64,000 nucleotides of DNA. Origin: Hyphochytrium catenoides (Eukaryota; Sar; Hyphochytriomycetes; Hyphochytriales; Hyphochytriaceae). The stretch is from positions 1 through 64,000 of the forward strand of contig FLMG01003521.1 of NCBI GenBank assembly GCA_900088475.1. The letters run 5' to 3'. Below are positions 1-9,450 of the stretch, one piece after another. The notes below the pieces were generated by a model, which was not told the origin of the DNA, did not search any database, and was given only the letters and a program-made list of their open reading frames with translations. The position numbers and the translations under genes are program-made. Each line of letters starts with the position of its first letter. The first letter of the stretch is position 1.

Positions 1-21
1 GTACACTTTCCCTAGAGGGCT

Positions 22-513
22 TCACAGTTGCGACAGCTGTTCCTCTATATAATAACATGATAGTCTTGATCTTCGACCCTCCGAGTCAGATATTGATCTT
101 CGACCTTCCGAGTTAGATATTGGTCTTCGACCTTCCGAGTTAGATATTGATCTTCGACCTTCAGGGTCAGATATTGGTTGCTGGGACTCGGGTAGGAGTA
201 GAACCTTCTCAACCAACAGAACTTGATGAGGTGCGATAGATATGAGTGGTGGGTCAACACCGAAGAGCTTCATGGCTTCCAGCGCAGGTGAGAAACTGTC
301 AAACACCTCAGAGATGTTGAACTTAGTTACTACTTGCCGCTGAACGCGGTCCCGCACGGTAAAGATAATGGTGACAGTATACTTGTCAGCGTACTCAGGC
401 AATGATTCTTCACGGCCCAGACGTAACTCAACATTTGGGAGCTGCCCTTGTTGCCGCGGTGCCATTCGATATACAAGCCGCACAATATCAGCTTTTGAGA
501 TCAAATTGCCCAT
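22..513 (-). CDS. Small protein with N-myristoylation signal and C-terminal 9-residue repeats
   Basis: 163 residues, family not recognised. I chose the ATG at 513 because the longer frame begins with GTG, and because this start gives MGNLISKA, a good N-myristoylation context (Gly2, Ser6). That suggests membrane attachment, by inference. The body (residues about 10-110) looks like an ordinary globular domain. The C-terminus holds four copies of a nine-residue unit of the form SISNSEGRR, encoded by four 27-bp tandem repeats, followed by a short unrelated tail. The repeat is polar and basic/acidic mixed, so probably disordered. It is transcribed divergently from the fibre-like gene that starts at 595. 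Function unknown. Confidence 0.7.
   Translation of the reverse strand: MGNLISKADIVRLVYRMAPRQQGQLPNVELRLGREESLPEYADKYTVTIIFTVRDRVQRQVVTKFNISEVFDSFSPALEAMKLFGVDPPLISIAPHQVLLVEKVLLLPESQQPISDPEGRRSISNSEGRRPISNSEGRRSISDSEGRRSRLSCYYIEEQLSQL
68..175. repeat. Four 27-bp tandem repeats inside the coding region
   Basis: Units at 68-94, 95-121, 122-148 and 149-175 differ at only a few positions. The length is a multiple of three, so copy number can change without breaking the reading frame of the minus-strand gene. Confidence 0.9.
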
Positions 514-571
514 CTTCACAAGAAATCTCAGTTCGCTCGTGGTTCGATGAACAGTTGTGAGCCCGCAGACA

Positions 572-582
572 AGCCTATAAAC
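572..582 (+). promoter_or_regulatory. TATA-like box before the first fibre gene
   Basis: CCTATAAAC lies about 20 bp before the ATG at 595. Similar AT-rich boxes precede the neighbouring genes of this region. Confidence 0.4.
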
Positions 583-594
583 TAATTTGGATAA

Positions 595-3396
595 ATGTTG
601 AATGTGAAGACTTATGATATTACTTTATATTATAAGCAACCAGACCTTATGTCGGCACCAGGGAACTTCACCTCGTTGACGGCCGCGACCATCTCCGGTG
701 GTGTGGTGGCCACCACTACCGAAGCGGCCTCAGGGACTCTAACCAATAAGGTCATAACACCATCTTCACTAGCCTATGTTCTAGCAAACCCGCCTAACAT
801 CGGTAGCACCAAGGCATCTAAGGGAACGTTCACGGAACTCACAAGTACTAGTCTTGTTGCTAGCAGTAGTGTTAATCTCCTAGGCGCAGTAAGAGGAGAT
901 CTTCTAGTGGGTTCTGGGTCTAGCACTCCATCATTACAGCGTCTTCCGGTGGGAACAAACGGTCAGGTCCTTCAAGCAGACAACACCGCCACGACGGGTG
1001 TACGATGGACCACGCCGGCGTTAGCGACAACCACAACCCCAGGAACAGTCCAGTTCGCGAGCGCCACCGACATAACCGCCTCCCTAACAAACACGACACG
1101 GGTCCTTGCACCCTCGAATATCAAGAGTATCCTCAGCTCACCTCCTGCCATCGGAAGTACTACAGCCAATGCCGGTACGTTCACTTCACTCTATGCATCC
1201 ACGGTACAAGGGCCTGTACTGGCGATGACTACTGCCCTAACATCTAACAATACAGTCATTACTCCAGCGATGTTAAAACAAATCCTGGAGAATCCAGCGA
1301 CAGTGTATGGGAACGTCACCCCAAATGGTGGACGCTTCACAAATCTGACTGCAGGGAGTGTCTCCACAGGCAGTCTCACCGTTAGCGGTACACCGCCATG
1401 GCCAATGCATCAGTTTGCAACTGCCGCGGAAGCCACGGGACTCACTGCGACAACCAAGATTATAAGTCCAGCCAATGTCAAGGCCATACTTGCAGCTCCT
1501 CCAATTATTGGATCTGGGGTCCCCAATGTAGCAAAGTTTAGTGATCTAAGCATCACAGGAAAGCTAACGGTCACAACACCTCCATGGACGTCTGTCACCT
1601 ATGCGAAGGATACTGACGCTCTTGCTGCGACTTCGTCTGCTATGGCGTTGACACCTGCGTCGATCACGGCAATAATGGCATCACCCAAGCCTATTGGATC
1701 CACTAAGCCGTCCACTGCAGCCTTCACAACACTCTCTGTATCAGGATTGATGAGTGGAACTCTAGGTAGTGCCGCTGTCAAGTTCCCCGCAACAGTGACC
1801 ACTCTTACTGCGGAGAGCGTCGCCGGTACTGCAGTAGCAACAACCGCAGACATCCAAGCTGCTAGTGCTGTCAACAAAATTATCCCACCAAAGCTCCTAG
1901 CAGATATCTTCTCTTACCCTAAACCTATAGGTGTAAAGACCCCATCTACGGGGACATTCACAACGCTAACAGCGAATACAGTGGCTGGTTCCATGGTAGC
2001 CACGTACGATGAGCTGGTTGCCGGGACTTTGAATAATAAACTCATCACTCCCAAGGGTCTTGTCACATATGTGAAATCTATAAAGAACAGTGGTATCTCG
2101 TACAGTGGCAACTTCGCTACAGTTTCCACTGGGGAGATTACAGGTCGTGTGGTTGCAACAGATGAGGAGATTCTCGAAGGAATACTGACTAATCGAATCG
2201 TTACACCAGCAGGTCTTGACTATAAATTTAGTAATCCTGGTGTTCTAGGAGCAGTGACACCGGGTAGTGGTATCTTTGAATCTCTCAACTCCAAAGTCAT
2301 AGAAGTAAGTGGAGATGACGACTCAAGCTCACCGGACACTGGTGCTCTTACGGTCTTGGGTGGGGCAGGCATCATGAAGAACATCTCTGTTGGGGGCGCA
2401 ATGGCCGTAATAGGAGACACTACCCTTGGTGGTAACGTAAGTGTTGGTGGAGTACTGACCTTGACAGCTCCTCTGGATGTACTGTCTGGTGGGACGGGAC
2501 TCTCAAACGTCAGTGCTGGAGCTCTGCTTATGGGAAATGATGATGGGACTGTCACGACGCTGTCTACTGCGGTGGATGGACAGCTCCTACAGTTACAAAA
2601 TGGGAAGCCAACATGGATCACGCCGCAGTTCACAACTTCTACAGCGGAGTCGTTCTCTATAACTGGTTCAGGGGCGTCCACCAGCCCAGATACAGGGGCT
2701 CTGACTGTACTAGGTGGTGTGGGTGTCGGCGGTGATGTCAACCTTGGTTCAAGCCTAAATGTTAGCGGGGCGGTGACTCTATCTTCGCTGGAAGTCGGAG
2801 AGCCTCTTGCTGTGACATCAGGAGGTACAGGTCTGTCAACTTTCAATACTGGAGCCCTACTTATGGGAGCCGATGACGGAAATCTCACTACCCTGCCCGT
2901 CGCAGACGATGGACAACTCCTCCAGCTTCAAGATGGGAAGCCCACATGGACCACACCACAGTTTACTACAGATACCGCCGAAACATTTACTATAACAGGT
3001 TCAGTAGAGTCTACCACTTCCACTACAGGAGCATTGACGATTGCTGGTGGTGTGGGCATCGGTCTTGATGTTAGCATTGGTGGTACAATCCGAGTGTCCG
3101 GCGCTTATAGCCGAGGTAAGCGCACGGTCGTCACCTCCGATTACACCATCAATGAGTCAGACTATCTACTTGCAATCAAAAACAATAATGTTATCACGAT
3201 TACACTACCTCCGATCGCTGAGCTGAGCATGCCTGACAGAATATACATTATCAAAGCAGAACTCGTAGATCCTGACTTTACAATTCAAACGAGTGGTTCT
3301 GACAGGCTAGATGGTATGACATCATTGCGAGTCACAGCACCATACTCGTCGCTTTCTATCTACTGTGATGGTCTTGGGGAGTGGTTCATTTATTAG
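595..3396 (+). CDS. Fibre-like repeat protein 1
   Basis: 933 residues, low-complexity, rich in Thr, Ser, Gly, Ala and Val. Residues about 25-560 are repeats containing GSTKASKGTFTEL-like and NKVITPSSLA-like segments, as seen in phage tail-fibre shafts. From about 570 the repeat changes to the TGALTVLGGAGI / ISVGG type shared with the next two genes. The last ~95 residues (RGKRTVV... to WFIY) form a non-repetitive head that closely matches the C-terminus of the next protein. It is probably a trimeric fibre shaft with a C-terminal tip on the virion surface; this rests on architecture only. It is first in a same-strand run of three fibre genes and a coiled-coil/pentapeptide gene. Confidence 0.8.
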   Translation: MLNVKTYDITLYYKQPDLMSAPGNFTSLTAATISGGVVATTTEAASGTLTNKVITPSSLAYVLANPPNIGSTKASKGTFTELTSTSLVASSSVNLLGAVRGDLLVGSGSSTPSLQRLPVGTNGQVLQADNTATTGVRWTTPALATTTTPGTVQFASATDITASLTNTTRVLAPSNIKSILSSPPAIGSTTANAGTFTSLYASTVQGPVLAMTTALTSNNTVITPAMLKQILENPATVYGNVTPNGGRFTNLTAGSVSTGSLTVSGTPPWPMHQFATAAEATGLTATTKIISPANVKAILAAPPIIGSGVPNVAKFSDLSITGKLTVTTPPWTSVTYAKDTDALAATSSAMALTPASITAIMASPKPIGSTKPSTAAFTTLSVSGLMSGTLGSAAVKFPATVTTLTAESVAGTAVATTADIQAASAVNKIIPPKLLADIFSYPKPIGVKTPSTGTFTTLTANTVAGSMVATYDELVAGTLNNKLITPKGLVTYVKSIKNSGISYSGNFATVSTGEITGRVVATDEEILEGILTNRIVTPAGLDYKFSNPGVLGAVTPGSGIFESLNSKVIEVSGDDDSSSPDTGALTVLGGAGIMKNISVGGAMAVIGDTTLGGNVSVGGVLTLTAPLDVLSGGTGLSNVSAGALLMGNDDGTVTTLSTAVDGQLLQLQNGKPTWITPQFTTSTAESFSITGSGASTSPDTGALTVLGGVGVGGDVNLGSSLNVSGAVTLSSLEVGEPLAVTSGGTGLSTFNTGALLMGADDGNLTTLPVADDGQLLQLQDGKPTWTTPQFTTDTAETFTITGSVESTTSTTGALTIAGGVGIGLDVSIGGTIRVSGAYSRGKRTVVTSDYTINESDYLLAIKNNNVITITLPPIAELSMPDRIYIIKAELVDPDFTIQTSGSDRLDGMTSLRVTAPYSSLSIYCDGLGEWFIY

Positions 3397-3453
3397 TTCT
3401 ATCCTTCTGTATCTCGTTAACAAAAATTACCTTCGTGAGAAATTACCTCTGGC

Positions 3454-3462
3454 TTGTATATA
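3454..3462 (+). promoter_or_regulatory. TATA-like box before fibre gene 2
   Basis: TTGTATATAG sits about 65 bp before the ATG at 3526. The same spacing is seen for the boxes before 4653 and 8266. Confidence 0.45.
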
Positions 3463-3525
3463 GCGGAAGGGGGACCAATCAAAACACATTGTTATTGTAA
3501 GCAGCGCTGTAGAACAACTGGAAGG

Positions 3526-4536
3526 ATGACGTATTTTTATTCTGTCCTTGCGGAGACAGAATCTAATAGTACAACAACAGGTGCATTGACCATCGCTGGA
3601 GGTCAAGGCGTAAAGGGCAACTTGTACGTTGGAGGGCAGACCAACGTCACAGGCAATGTAGCCATAAAAGCCACCAGTGGTTCTACTGACACACAGACGG
3701 GTGCACTGGTAGTGTCTGGCGGCGTAGGCATACAAGAACGCCTACACGTTCAAGGGCCAGAACGAATCTATAACACTACTAACTCCACTAGTGTAACGTC
3801 TGGGGCGCTGGTTGTAGACGGTGGAGTTGGCGTTGCAGCTGATCTTGTAGTTGGTGGGGATCTCAGAATCCTAGGCTCATTCAATCTAGATAATGTGGGT
3901 ATTGCAGTGAGTGATACGACCAATGCCACGAGCACTACTTCAGGTGCCATGCAAGTCGCAGGTGGCATGGGGCTCGGCAAGGATCTCTATGTAGGTGGTC
4001 TAACTCGTATCCAAGACGCAACCAACTCCACGAGCGCAACAACGGGAGCACTCGTTGTCACTGGCGGTATTGGTGTAGGCGGCGATGTCTTTCTTGGAGG
4101 TAAGGCTTCCATAGCAGGTACGACTACTGTAAGCAATACCACAGCTTGCACCAGTACAACGACAGGAGCAGTCGTAGTTGCTGGTGGGGTAGGTATCGGC
4201 GGAGACGTCATCCTCGGCGGTAACCTAGTGGTCAACGGCACCATTAGTCGGGGTAAGCGCACTCCCGTGACCACGGCTACATACACTATTCTAGAGTCTG
4301 ATCATCTTCTTGGGGTTACAGTAGCGACACCCGTCACTCTTACTCTGCCGGCAATTGCAGCTTTGACCAACAAAGCAAAAGTTTACATCATCAAAGCAGA
4401 AGTAACGAGTCCGAAGATCACTCTGCAGACAAGCGGTGGTGACACCCTGGATGGACAGACAGCTTTCAATATCGTTCATGACTATAACTCCATATCCATC
4501 TACACTGACGGCACGACCAACTGGTTCATCTACTAA
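3526..4536 (+). CDS. Fibre-like repeat protein 2
   Basis: 336 residues from the ATG at 3526. A longer frame would start with TTG at 3454, which falls on the TATA-like box, so the ATG is preferred. Residues about 12-240 hold six or so copies of the STTTGALTIAGGQGVKGNLYVGG-type repeat, about 28-45 residues apart. The last ~95 residues are a head domain paralogous to the end of the upstream fibre protein, with shared RGKRT, ITL(P) and SIYTDG..NWFIY features. It is a shorter paralogue of its neighbour, presumably from local duplication. Likely a surface fibre or fibre subunit; the receptor is unknown. Confidence 0.8.
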   Translation: MTYFYSVLAETESNSTTTGALTIAGGQGVKGNLYVGGQTNVTGNVAIKATSGSTDTQTGALVVSGGVGIQERLHVQGPERIYNTTNSTSVTSGALVVDGGVGVAADLVVGGDLRILGSFNLDNVGIAVSDTTNATSTTSGAMQVAGGMGLGKDLYVGGLTRIQDATNSTSATTGALVVTGGIGVGGDVFLGGKASIAGTTTVSNTTACTSTTTGAVVVAGGVGIGGDVILGGNLVVNGTISRGKRTPVTTATYTILESDHLLGVTVATPVTLTLPAIAALTNKAKVYIIKAEVTSPKITLQTSGGDTLDGQTAFNIVHDYNSISIYTDGTTNWFIY

Positions 4537-4590
4537 GCACTAGTAATATTAAACAAAACAAAGAATGGTGCTCAAACTTTTTTTCCGTGA

Positions 4591-4604
4591 CCTATATATA
4601 ATAG
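4591..4604 (+). promoter_or_regulatory. TATA-like box before fibre gene 3
   Basis: CCTATATATAATAG lies about 55 bp before the ATG at 4653, the strongest TATA-like match in this cluster. Confidence 0.5.
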
Positions 4605-4652
4605 AAGCTTGCCGGGTACTGCTGGGCCCCGAAGGTCTGTTAAAGCCCTAAA

Positions 4653-7600
4653 ATGACCTTTTTAACGAATATAACAGCGAAGACTGCCTCCACGTCCGCC
4701 AGTGCTGGAGCGTTTGTGGTGGAAGGTGGTATTGGGGTTGGTGGAGATACCAATATTGGCGGTACAGAGATTGTTCACGGTGATGAAACTGTCAAAGGTA
4801 TCTCATACATTTCAAACACGACAGATTCAACTAGCTCGACGACTGGAGCTCTCGTCGTGTCGGGAGGCGCAGGAATCAAAGGTAATGCAACCGTAGGAGG
4901 TGTGCTAACGACACTTGGTCTAGTCAAAGTGTCTAACACAAGTGAAAGTACAGACACCGCATCTGGAGCACTGCAAGTATCCGGTGGATGTGGCATCCAG
5001 TCCAATCTCAACGTCGGTGGGTCTCTAGGGCTCTCTGGAACTCTCACTAGTACTAATACTACGCAGAGTACCAACACTACAACAGGTGCTGTGACCTTGG
5101 CTGGTGGGGCAGGGCTGCAGGGCAATCTGAGTGTTGGTGGAACGGCGTCGATAGCAGGCGTCACCAGCATCACGAACAACTCTGCAGCTGGTAGTGTCAC
5201 TACCGGTGCTCTCCGGGTCACAGGCGGTGTGGGCATCCAAGGTGCGATCATCGTAGGTGCATCGAGTTCCATCACTAGTGTTGTTGCAAGTACCAGCACC
5301 ACCACTGGAGCCCTCAAGATATCAGGAGGATTAGGTGTTCAAGGGAACATCAATGCTGGTGGTAGCGTGAGCGTGGTTAATGCTACAGCCAGTACTAGTA
5401 GTACAACGGGGGCCTTAACAGTAGTGGGCGGTCTGGGCCTTCAAGGTGCACTCAATGTGGGGAGTGCAGCTAATATTACAGGTAACACAACCATTGCCGG
5501 AGTCACTACTGTTGCAAACAATACTACTAGTACTAGTAGTACCACTGGGGCCTTCATGGTAGTGGGTGGCCTTGGACTTCAAGGTGCCTTGAGCGCTGGC
5601 AGCACCGCTACCATTGCTGGAGATACGTCCATTGCTGGGGTCACTACTCTTACAAACAATACTACTAGTACTAACAGTACTACTGGAGCACTAACGATTG
5701 TTGGGGGGCTGGGGCTGCAGGGCGCTTTGAATGCCGGGAGTACAGTGGCTATTGCTGGATCTACGAGTATATCGAATACAACGGCGAGCACAAGCACGAC
5801 AACGGGAGCACTGACTGTGGTTGGTGGGCTCGGACTTCAAGGCGCTGCTAACATCGGCGGCGCCACTACCATAACGAACGTGACCGCCAGTGCATCGACG
5901 ACAACAGGAGCCCTGCGCGTCACAGGTGGGATTGGAGTCCAAGGTGCAGTCTTCATTGGTGGAGCTACAGTGGTGTCTAACGCAACAGCGAGTACGGGTA
6001 CTACCACTGGAGCGCTCCGTGTTACGGGCGGTGCGGGGATACAAGGCGCTTTGAACGTTGGTGGTGCCACATCGCTATCCAACGCTACAGCAAGTACTAA
6101 TACAACTACAGGAGCTTTGCGGGTGACAGGGGGCACGGGCATTCAGGGCGCGTTGTACGTCGGTGGTGCGACTGGGATAGCTGGACCCACTAGTTTAACA
6201 AACGCTACTGCATCTACCAGTACAACGACAGGCGCTCTTGTCGTGACGGGAGGTGCCGGAGTCCAGGGAGGTGTGAACGTGGGTGGTGCATCGACGATCA
6301 CGGATTCTACTGCTAGTACTTCAACGACGACCGGAGCTTTGGTTGTTACAGGCGGGGTGGGGGTTCAGGGTGCACTGAACCTTGGCACGCCGCTTGGTGT
6401 CCCGTCTGGTGGAACTGGTATGGGTGCTGTCTACAAGAAGGGCGACATACTCGTGGCCACTAGTGCCAACACTCTGGTCAACTTAGGAACTGGACCCAAT
6501 GGGCAGGTTCTGCTCTCCGATTCCACCAGTCCGACTGGTCTTCGTTGGTCTTATGGAATCTTTATTAATCATCAAGAAGTAGATTCACCCATCTATGTCA
6601 GCCCTACTCGATATAGAATGAACTACGGTTTCGCGTTGAATGCAGCGAGGAATGATGTCATCCAAGTTCCCAATGCTGTAACCTTCGACATTGCCACTGA
6701 GGGGATCAATGGACTCCTTGTAAGTCCTCCTCTTGCTGGCTCCGTCTATTATAACAATATAACATTGGCTCTTGTAGGATCTGGAACTTCGTTCACCACT
6801 GACTTTATGATAGGAGATGTGATTACGCTTCCTGCCCTGAGCCAGAGTCGAAAGATAACAGCTATAGCGAGCGACACTGAACTAACCCTTGCTAACAGCT
6901 TTAGTGGGTACCTGAACGAATATACTTTGGGAGGAAATGCACAGATGTCCACTACACTCTTCAAGTTTGGTGTAGCATCCTTGCGAACAACCACTCCGCC
7001 AGACATGGTGACCTGTAAGTTAGGAACAGTTGATGGACCGGCTACGACTCCTGCACTATGGACGATTGAAACGTGGTTCTACATCAGTACAAGTACAGCA
7101 TGTACTATCTTCTCAACAGCTGGGGCTCCGTTCTCCGTTAGATTACAATACACAGCTGGAGCTGGCCGAAGGATGGCCTTGAGTCTGGGAAACAATGGTA
7201 CCTCTTACAATATTGCCAACGCCACTCAACTTACTCCTCAACTAACTGTCGCAACGTGGAACCATGTTGCTCTTGTTCATAATGCCACCAATTACGTTTG
7301 CTATGTGAATGGCACTGTGGCCCTTACGGTTAACTCAGCACTCGACATCGCCCCGGCGGCATTCAGCTCCTTCACAATTGGGTCAGATGCTACGTCCTGT
7401 CTTAATGGATACACAGATGAGTTTCGCGTCTCAAGTATAAACCGCTATACGGCCAACTTTGCCGTGGCCACGGCAAAATTTGCTAACGACCAGTACACAT
7501 TAGTTCTGAATCATTTCGATGGAACAACTGGAAGCAAGGACCTTCCTGCGCAGGATGAGAAAGTCACCAGTGCAGCAATGACTTACTATCAAGGTGGGGT

Positions 7601-8144
7601 CGCTCCATTCTCTCATTACTACCTCTACTTGATCGGAGGAACAGGCTTAGCGTCTGGTTATGTGCTAACAACAAGGTCTGTTAGCACTGGAGATGTCCTC
7701 ACTAACCTTCCTATTGGTTACACAGCGGCCAACACACGGCAAACAATGTATAACTTCACAACTAATGCAGCAGGGAACCTTTATCCAATGACATGGTCCG
7801 ACAATCATGCTATCATCTATGGGCTCCCTCAAGACTCCACAATCACTACCAACACATTCACCACTCTCAGCTTGACCGACTATATCCCGAAGACTGCCAC
7901 CTTAGTCTACACTGTAGTGACTCTATTCAATAGGGATACCACCAATAGTGTTAGTATTGGGCCGGATGCCACCTACGGGTACCAAGTAGTGTGTAACAGT
8001 ACCGCTAATGGATCCGTCGTACAGACAGTACTAAGCCCAGTCACGTCGGGACGGACACTTCAAGCCCGTATAACAAATGCAGTTACGCTAGGCTCCAGCG
8101 CAACAATCTACATAGAGGGCTACCTTACAGACGTTAATCTATAA
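4653..8144 (+). CDS. Giant fibre-like protein with LamG-like domain
   Basis: 1163 residues. The first ~590 hold about fifteen copies of a repeat with the core TTTGALxVxGGxGxQG, separated by Ser/Thr/Ala-rich linkers of varying length, the same unit as in the two upstream proteins. After a linker (about 590-660) comes a non-repetitive C-terminal half. Residues about 765-960 have the features of a laminin-G/concanavalin-like jelly roll: a FKFGVASL opening, WTIETWFYIS, WNHVALVHNATNYVCYVNG and YTDEFRVSS. A further ~200-residue beta-rich tail follows. The LamG-like fold commonly binds glycans, so this may be the receptor-binding fibre. The paralogues lack this head and carry a different one, which suggests modular exchange of tips on a shared shaft. 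Confidence 0.8.
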   Translation: MTFLTNITAKTASTSASAGAFVVEGGIGVGGDTNIGGTEIVHGDETVKGISYISNTTDSTSSTTGALVVSGGAGIKGNATVGGVLTTLGLVKVSNTSESTDTASGALQVSGGCGIQSNLNVGGSLGLSGTLTSTNTTQSTNTTTGAVTLAGGAGLQGNLSVGGTASIAGVTSITNNSAAGSVTTGALRVTGGVGIQGAIIVGASSSITSVVASTSTTTGALKISGGLGVQGNINAGGSVSVVNATASTSSTTGALTVVGGLGLQGALNVGSAANITGNTTIAGVTTVANNTTSTSSTTGAFMVVGGLGLQGALSAGSTATIAGDTSIAGVTTLTNNTTSTNSTTGALTIVGGLGLQGALNAGSTVAIAGSTSISNTTASTSTTTGALTVVGGLGLQGAANIGGATTITNVTASASTTTGALRVTGGIGVQGAVFIGGATVVSNATASTGTTTGALRVTGGAGIQGALNVGGATSLSNATASTNTTTGALRVTGGTGIQGALYVGGATGIAGPTSLTNATASTSTTTGALVVTGGAGVQGGVNVGGASTITDSTASTSTTTGALVVTGGVGVQGALNLGTPLGVPSGGTGMGAVYKKGDILVATSANTLVNLGTGPNGQVLLSDSTSPTGLRWSYGIFINHQEVDSPIYVSPTRYRMNYGFALNAARNDVIQVPNAVTFDIATEGINGLLVSPPLAGSVYYNNITLALVGSGTSFTTDFMIGDVITLPALSQSRKITAIASDTELTLANSFSGYLNEYTLGGNAQMSTTLFKFGVASLRTTTPPDMVTCKLGTVDGPATTPALWTIETWFYISTSTACTIFSTAGAPFSVRLQYTAGAGRRMALSLGNNGTSYNIANATQLTPQLTVATWNHVALVHNATNYVCYVNGTVALTVNSALDIAPAAFSSFTIGSDATSCLNGYTDEFRVSSINRYTANFAVATAKFANDQYTLVLNHFDGTTGSKDLPAQDEKVTSAAMTYYQGGVAPFSHYYLYLIGGTGLASGYVLTTRSVSTGDVLTNLPIGYTAANTRQTMYNFTTNAAGNLYPMTWSDNHAIIYGLPQDSTITTNTFTTLSLTDYIPKTATLVYTVVTLFNRDTTNSVSIGPDATYGYQVVCNSTANGSVVQTVLSPVTSGRTLQARITNAVTLGSSATIYIEGYLTDVNL

Positions 8145-8195
8145 ATCTAGGGGCTAGAAGCAATAAAATTAGACTAACAAAAAAAAGAATTCTCC

Positions 8196-8207
8196 CTATT
8201 TATATAG
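8196..8207 (+). promoter_or_regulatory. TATA-like box
   Basis: CTATTTATATAG lies about 60 bp before the ATG at 8266. Confidence 0.45.
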
Positions 8208-8265
8208 TCCCTTGATCAAGTCCCAAGTTCACAGAAGTATCAGGTGAAGGTATAGAACGATCAAA

Positions 8266-9450
8266 ATGGAAAGAATAGGCTCACAAGTCTTTATTAGCAT
8301 TAGAGCGCTCTACAAGCGGCTTGTCGAGCTAGAGTCAAAGGTAAACAATGCAATCACCGAGGACGTAAGTAATGATATTGACGATTCAGTGGAGGATATT
8401 AATCTGTTCGAGAAGATAACTGATCTTCAGAATGCGACCAATGGCATATCCACGGACATCTCCAATACTAAGCAGGGACTAGAGGAACTGAAGGTAGAGC
8501 TTAGCAACGTGAAGGAGGTACAGTCCGCAGACAGAGATGCTGTCTCCAGTGGGATACAAGAAGTACGTGAGGTGGACATCGCAGACTTGAGAACAGAAAT
8601 TTCGCAAATCAAACAAAGCATAGAGAACCTCCTACAGAATGTCACTCTTGAAGGTGTAGAGTCACAACTGGAAGCTATGGGGAGTCAGCTAAATGATGCT
8701 ATTGGCCTTGCTCAGTCTGCAGAATCCGCTGCGATGGATGCTGCGAGCTCCACTGAGGATACTAACAACAAGGTCACACAGATCTATGATAACGTTCGAG
8801 ACATACAGTCCCAGGTCAATGATAATAAACAGAAAGTGCAACAGTTCATCCTTCAGGCAACACAAGTCATGCAGGAGTTCGCAGATGCAAAACGTCTAAT
8901 GATAACGACAAAGCTACAGTTAGACAACCTATCTCAAGCGGTTGGCCGTGGCGATCTAATTATATCTGACAGCTCTCGCGAACAGATGACTCAAGCAAGG
9001 TTTGATGCTCTGTTTCCCTCAAATGCCTTTCCCTATGTTGAGAATATCTCTCTTATCAATCTGAGTTTCAAAGACGTAAAGGTCAGGGGAACATTCTATA
9101 AAGTGGACTTTAGCAGATGCGACTTCAGCCAGGCGGCTTCGTTCGGTCCAGATACTAGATTCCTCTTTTGTAATATGGGATCTACCATCTTCAAAGGAGC
9201 TAACCTTTCAGGACTTGCACTCGGCTACTCTAACTACTACCAGGCCGACTTATCTAACTGTAACTTGACGAATACTATGTTAGACGGAAGCTCCTTTGTC
9301 CAATGCGATCTCACTAATGCGGACATGACAGGTGCCACCATTGAAAACGCCGACTTCACATCTGCCATCCTCACAGGTACCATATTCCCTACAGTTGAAG
9401 CTAATCCTGATATCCTTGACCCTGCAACAGATCCGCCAGGAGATTACTAG
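8266..9450 (+). CDS. Coiled-coil protein with C-terminal pentapeptide repeats
   Basis: 394 residues. Residues about 15-235 are strongly heptad-like (many L, I, V, E, Q, N, no Pro), predicting a long coiled coil. Residues about 255-375 hold pentapeptide repeats of the A(D/N)LxN type (ADLSNCNLTNTML, CDLTNADMTG, ENADF), which fold as a right-handed quadrilateral beta helix. A rod plus beta-helix layout fits a structural or attachment protein, and the position directly after three fibre genes supports that. The stop overlaps the stop of the convergent downstream gene by 4 bp. Exact role unknown. Confidence 0.75.
   Translation: MERIGSQVFISIRALYKRLVELESKVNNAITEDVSNDIDDSVEDINLFEKITDLQNATNGISTDISNTKQGLEELKVELSNVKEVQSADRDAVSSGIQEVREVDIADLRTEISQIKQSIENLLQNVTLEGVESQLEAMGSQLNDAIGLAQSAESAAMDAASSTEDTNNKVTQIYDNVRDIQSQVNDNKQKVQQFILQATQVMQEFADAKRLMITTKLQLDNLSQAVGRGDLIISDSSREQMTQARFDALFPSNAFPYVENISLINLSFKDVKVRGTFYKVDFSRCDFSQAASFGPDTRFLFCNMGSTIFKGANLSGLALGYSNYYQADLSNCNLTNTMLDGSSFVQCDLTNADMTGATIENADFTSAILTGTIFPTVEANPDILDPATDPPGDY

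Noticed and set aside
2220-2888. 222-residue minus-strand frame
   Set aside because: It is the antisense of the fibre repeat region; its regular composition comes from the repeats of the plus-strand gene.
4775-6142. Several long minus-strand frames opposite the third fibre gene
   Set aside because: Antisense shadows of the same repeats, with no start context or recognisable domain.
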